Below, piece after piece: positions 7,931 through 10,000 of a stretch of 10,000 nucleotides of DNA; the stretch's first letter is position 1; every line of letters starts with the position of its first letter. The translations under genes were made by a program, and so were the position numbers. Source of the stretch: Penaeus vannamei. Its lineage: Eukaryota > Arthropoda > Malacostraca > Decapoda > Penaeidae. Where the stretch lies: positions 27,297,641-27,307,640 of the forward strand of contig NC_091573.1 in the NCBI RefSeq assembly GCF_042767895.1. Reading direction: 5' to 3'. Under the pieces are notes generated by a model, which did not search any database, was not told the origin of the DNA, and saw only the letters and a list, made by a program, of their open reading frames with translations.

Positions 7931-8385
7931 CATCGGGAAGGTAAAGGGAGGGAGAGAGGGGGAGAGGAGAGGAAGGGTGAGAGGGAGAAGAAGAGTAATA
8001 GTGAGGGTGAAGGAGGGAGGTTGGAGAGGGAAAGGAAAAGGGTGAGGGTGAGGGAGAGCGGGAGAGGGAGAGGGAAAGAAAAAGGGTGTGGCTGAGGAAG
8101 GGAGAGGGAGAGGGTAAGGGTTAGGGAGGAAGAGGGAGAGGGAGAGAGAGGTTAAGGTAAAGGGTGAGGATGAGGGAGGGAGAGGGAGAGGGAAAAGGTG
8201 AGGTTGAAGGAGGGAGGGAGAGGAAGAGGAAAAGGGTGAGGGAGAGGAAGGAAGAGGAAGAGAGAGAGGGAGAGTGAGGGTGAGGGTGAGGGAGGGGAAT
8301 GGAGAGGGATAGAAAAAGAGTGAGGGTGAGGGAGGGAGAGGGAGGATGAGGATGAGAGAGAGAGGGAAGGTGAGGGAGAGACTAA
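7931..8385 (+). repeat. Purine-only GGGTGAGG/GGGAGA minisatellite
   Basis: About 450 bases almost free of C. Words of the type GGGTGAGGGTGAGGGA open each loose unit and recur at about 8040, 8083, 8113, 8162, 8196, 8233, 8278 and 8318, with spacings of 30-49 bases; between them lie GGGAGAGGGAGAGGG and AAAAG. Closely spaced GGG tracts on one strand give G-quadruplex and triplex potential. AGGGTAAGGGTTAGGG at 8111-8126 resembles a telomere repeat only by chance of composition. Confidence 0.9.
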
Positions 8386-8545
8386 AATAATGAATATCAG
8401 TAATAATTTAGTTTTATTCTACATGTTATAATGGTTATTCTTGCTGTGACAGGCTGTCTGTTTCATTTTGCTTCTAAATTACCCCCTGTGTGCAAGGAAT
8501 GGCCGGGGGTACCATTAGGATTAGAACGCTGGACGAAAAGAACAC
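8386..8545. other. Unique spacer with a GC-richer segment
   Basis: AT-rich to about 8440, then a more complex stretch at 8440-8540 containing GCAAGGAATGGCCGGGGG and ATTAGGATTAGAACGCTGGA. The second word weakly resembles a tRNA T-arm/B-box, but no A-box lies at the right distance and no cloverleaf can be drawn. It may be a fragment of a dispersed element. No gene is called. Confidence 0.5.
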
Positions 8546-8875
<330 letters not shown>

Positions 8876-9480
8876 GTCTTAGGATAAGGAAAGATTAAGG
8901 AAAGCACCTTTGTTGGTTTTCCGATCCGTGAATTCCGTGAAGCTGCATTTAACTGTGCGCAGAAAGGCTGGGAAACCCTCAGACTATAAACAACAAATCC
9001 ATAATGACAACAAAACACCCAGCTACATAGTATTAGTGGAAGTTTCTGTAAAATCACAGTACCATACCCTAGGATTCCTTCAGTCAAACGGTGGAGCAAT
9101 GAGAGACGTGTAGAAGATTCATGAATGAACAAAATATGAACAGAACAGCGAACGGAGGAACATGAGTGGCACAAAATTATACTCATATTCCTACTGTTTA
9201 TAAGTATACACGCGCATACACTGAATAAAGACATACCTATGAATTAGTACATCACATACGAACAAGACAGATAACATATATGGAATAACCACAAGGCGAT
9301 GGCACAAAATTCACGATAAAAAGTATAGACCCGATACACAATACACAGAACGAAAGAGATTCAATATTTTTGAAAGAGAAGTCAATCGGCATTTGTGATT
9401 CAGATTATCATAATGTTTAATAAGTAGCCTTTTTTGCTTTGACAGGAGACACGTTTAAAAATACTGACCACTGATATTAA
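8876..9480. other. Unique DNA with a stop-free minus-strand stretch, gene not supported
   Basis: About 600 bases of non-repetitive sequence, base-balanced at 8900-9120 and AT-rich after that. On the minus strand the frame from 9234 is free of stops for about 118 codons before it enters the (CT) array at 8875; on the plus strand a 67-codon frame covers 8910-9113. Neither product shows a domain I know. The minus one is rich in Leu, Ser and Cys, with pieces such as LHRLTEGILGYGT. The word GGCACAAAATT occurs at about 9168 and 9300. An exon, a decayed mobile element and chance are all possible. Confidence 0.45.
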
Positions 9481-9890
<410 letters not shown>

Positions 9891-10000
9891 AATATAAACA
9901 GATAAATGCACTAAAAGACAAAGAGAGTGAGCAAGGTAACATTCCTGAAAAAAAAAATAAAAGGCCTACATTTACATGATAAAAAAAAGTTATTATGTAG
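9891..10000. other. A-rich spacer to the window end
   Basis: AT-rich sequence with A10 and A8 tracts near 9949 and 9981. Nothing else can be supported; the window ends here. Confidence 0.5.

Noticed and set aside
8111..8126. Telomere-like AGGGTAAGGGTTAGGG
   Set aside because: A single occurrence inside a G-rich purine minisatellite. Arthropod telomeres are usually TTAGG arrays, and none is present.
8495..8535. tRNA or tRNA-derived SINE head (TGGCCGGGGGT and GGATTAGAACGC)
   Set aside because: The A-box-like and B-box-like words are too close together, both are imperfect, and no cloverleaf or acceptor stem forms.

Overview
The window looks like intergenic or deep intronic DNA from a metazoan nuclear genome with a very heavy load of simple repeats. 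I see no credible protein-coding gene, rRNA, tRNA, CRISPR array or bacterial-type operon. By eye, somewhat more than half of the bases lie in microsatellites, minisatellites or their decayed remnants: (GA)n, (CT)n, (TA)n, (GATA)n, (GACA)n, (GGGA)n, (GGA)n, (ATT/ATC)n and (CA)n. The density, motif mix and long interrupted (ATT)(ATC) blocks best fit a decapod crustacean, most plausibly a penaeid shrimp, whose genomes are known to be unusually rich in simple repeats. Cephalopods and other repeat-rich invertebrates are not excluded. The organism call is inference; nothing here is diagnostic.

Layout: 1-690 degenerate purine-rich minisatellite around a 20-bp core; 691-1050 AT-rich unique DNA; 1056-1255 (GATA)/(GA) purine block facing a 1289-1826 (CT)/(CTAT)/(TA) pyrimidine block; 1877-2312 (GGA) block ending in a 92-bp tandem repeat; 2313-2455 short base-balanced unique segment; 2456-3035 (CTGT)/(CT)/(CTAT) compound block present as two long copies; 3041-3710 unique DNA containing two diverged copies of a dispersed repeat of about 90 bp; 3713-3903 (GA) block with a GC-containing higher-order unit; 3907-4048 nested inverted repeat; 4049-4718 unique DNA; 4719-5456 (GT)(TA) ... 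(GATA) ... (TA)(CA) complex; 5457-5982 AT-rich unique DNA; 5983-6171 21-bp minisatellite; 6172-6700 unique DNA with a strong 22-bp-arm hairpin; 6700-7600 (ATT/ATC) block; 7606-7930 unique DNA; 7931-8385 purine minisatellite; 8546-8875 and 9481-9870 compound G/GGGA/GA/GACA purine arrays flanking the longest unique stretch (8876-9480).

The long open frames across the repeats (poly-Leu/Ser, poly-Ile, poly-Arg/Glu, Tyr-Ile) come from stop-free simple repeats and are not annotated as genes. Three things stand out. First, nearly every repeat block carries a second, longer period (21, 54, 88, 92, 112-118, 158 or about 258 bp). Second, two compound modules keep the same internal order wherever they occur, in either orientation: G-run/(GGGA) to (GA)n to (GACA)n, and (TG)n to (TA)n to (TATC)n. 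Third, there are two candidates for mobile-element remnants: a 22-bp-arm hairpin at 6544-6598 inside a larger imperfect inverted repeat, and the dispersed repeat pair at 3245-3331 and 3623-3705.
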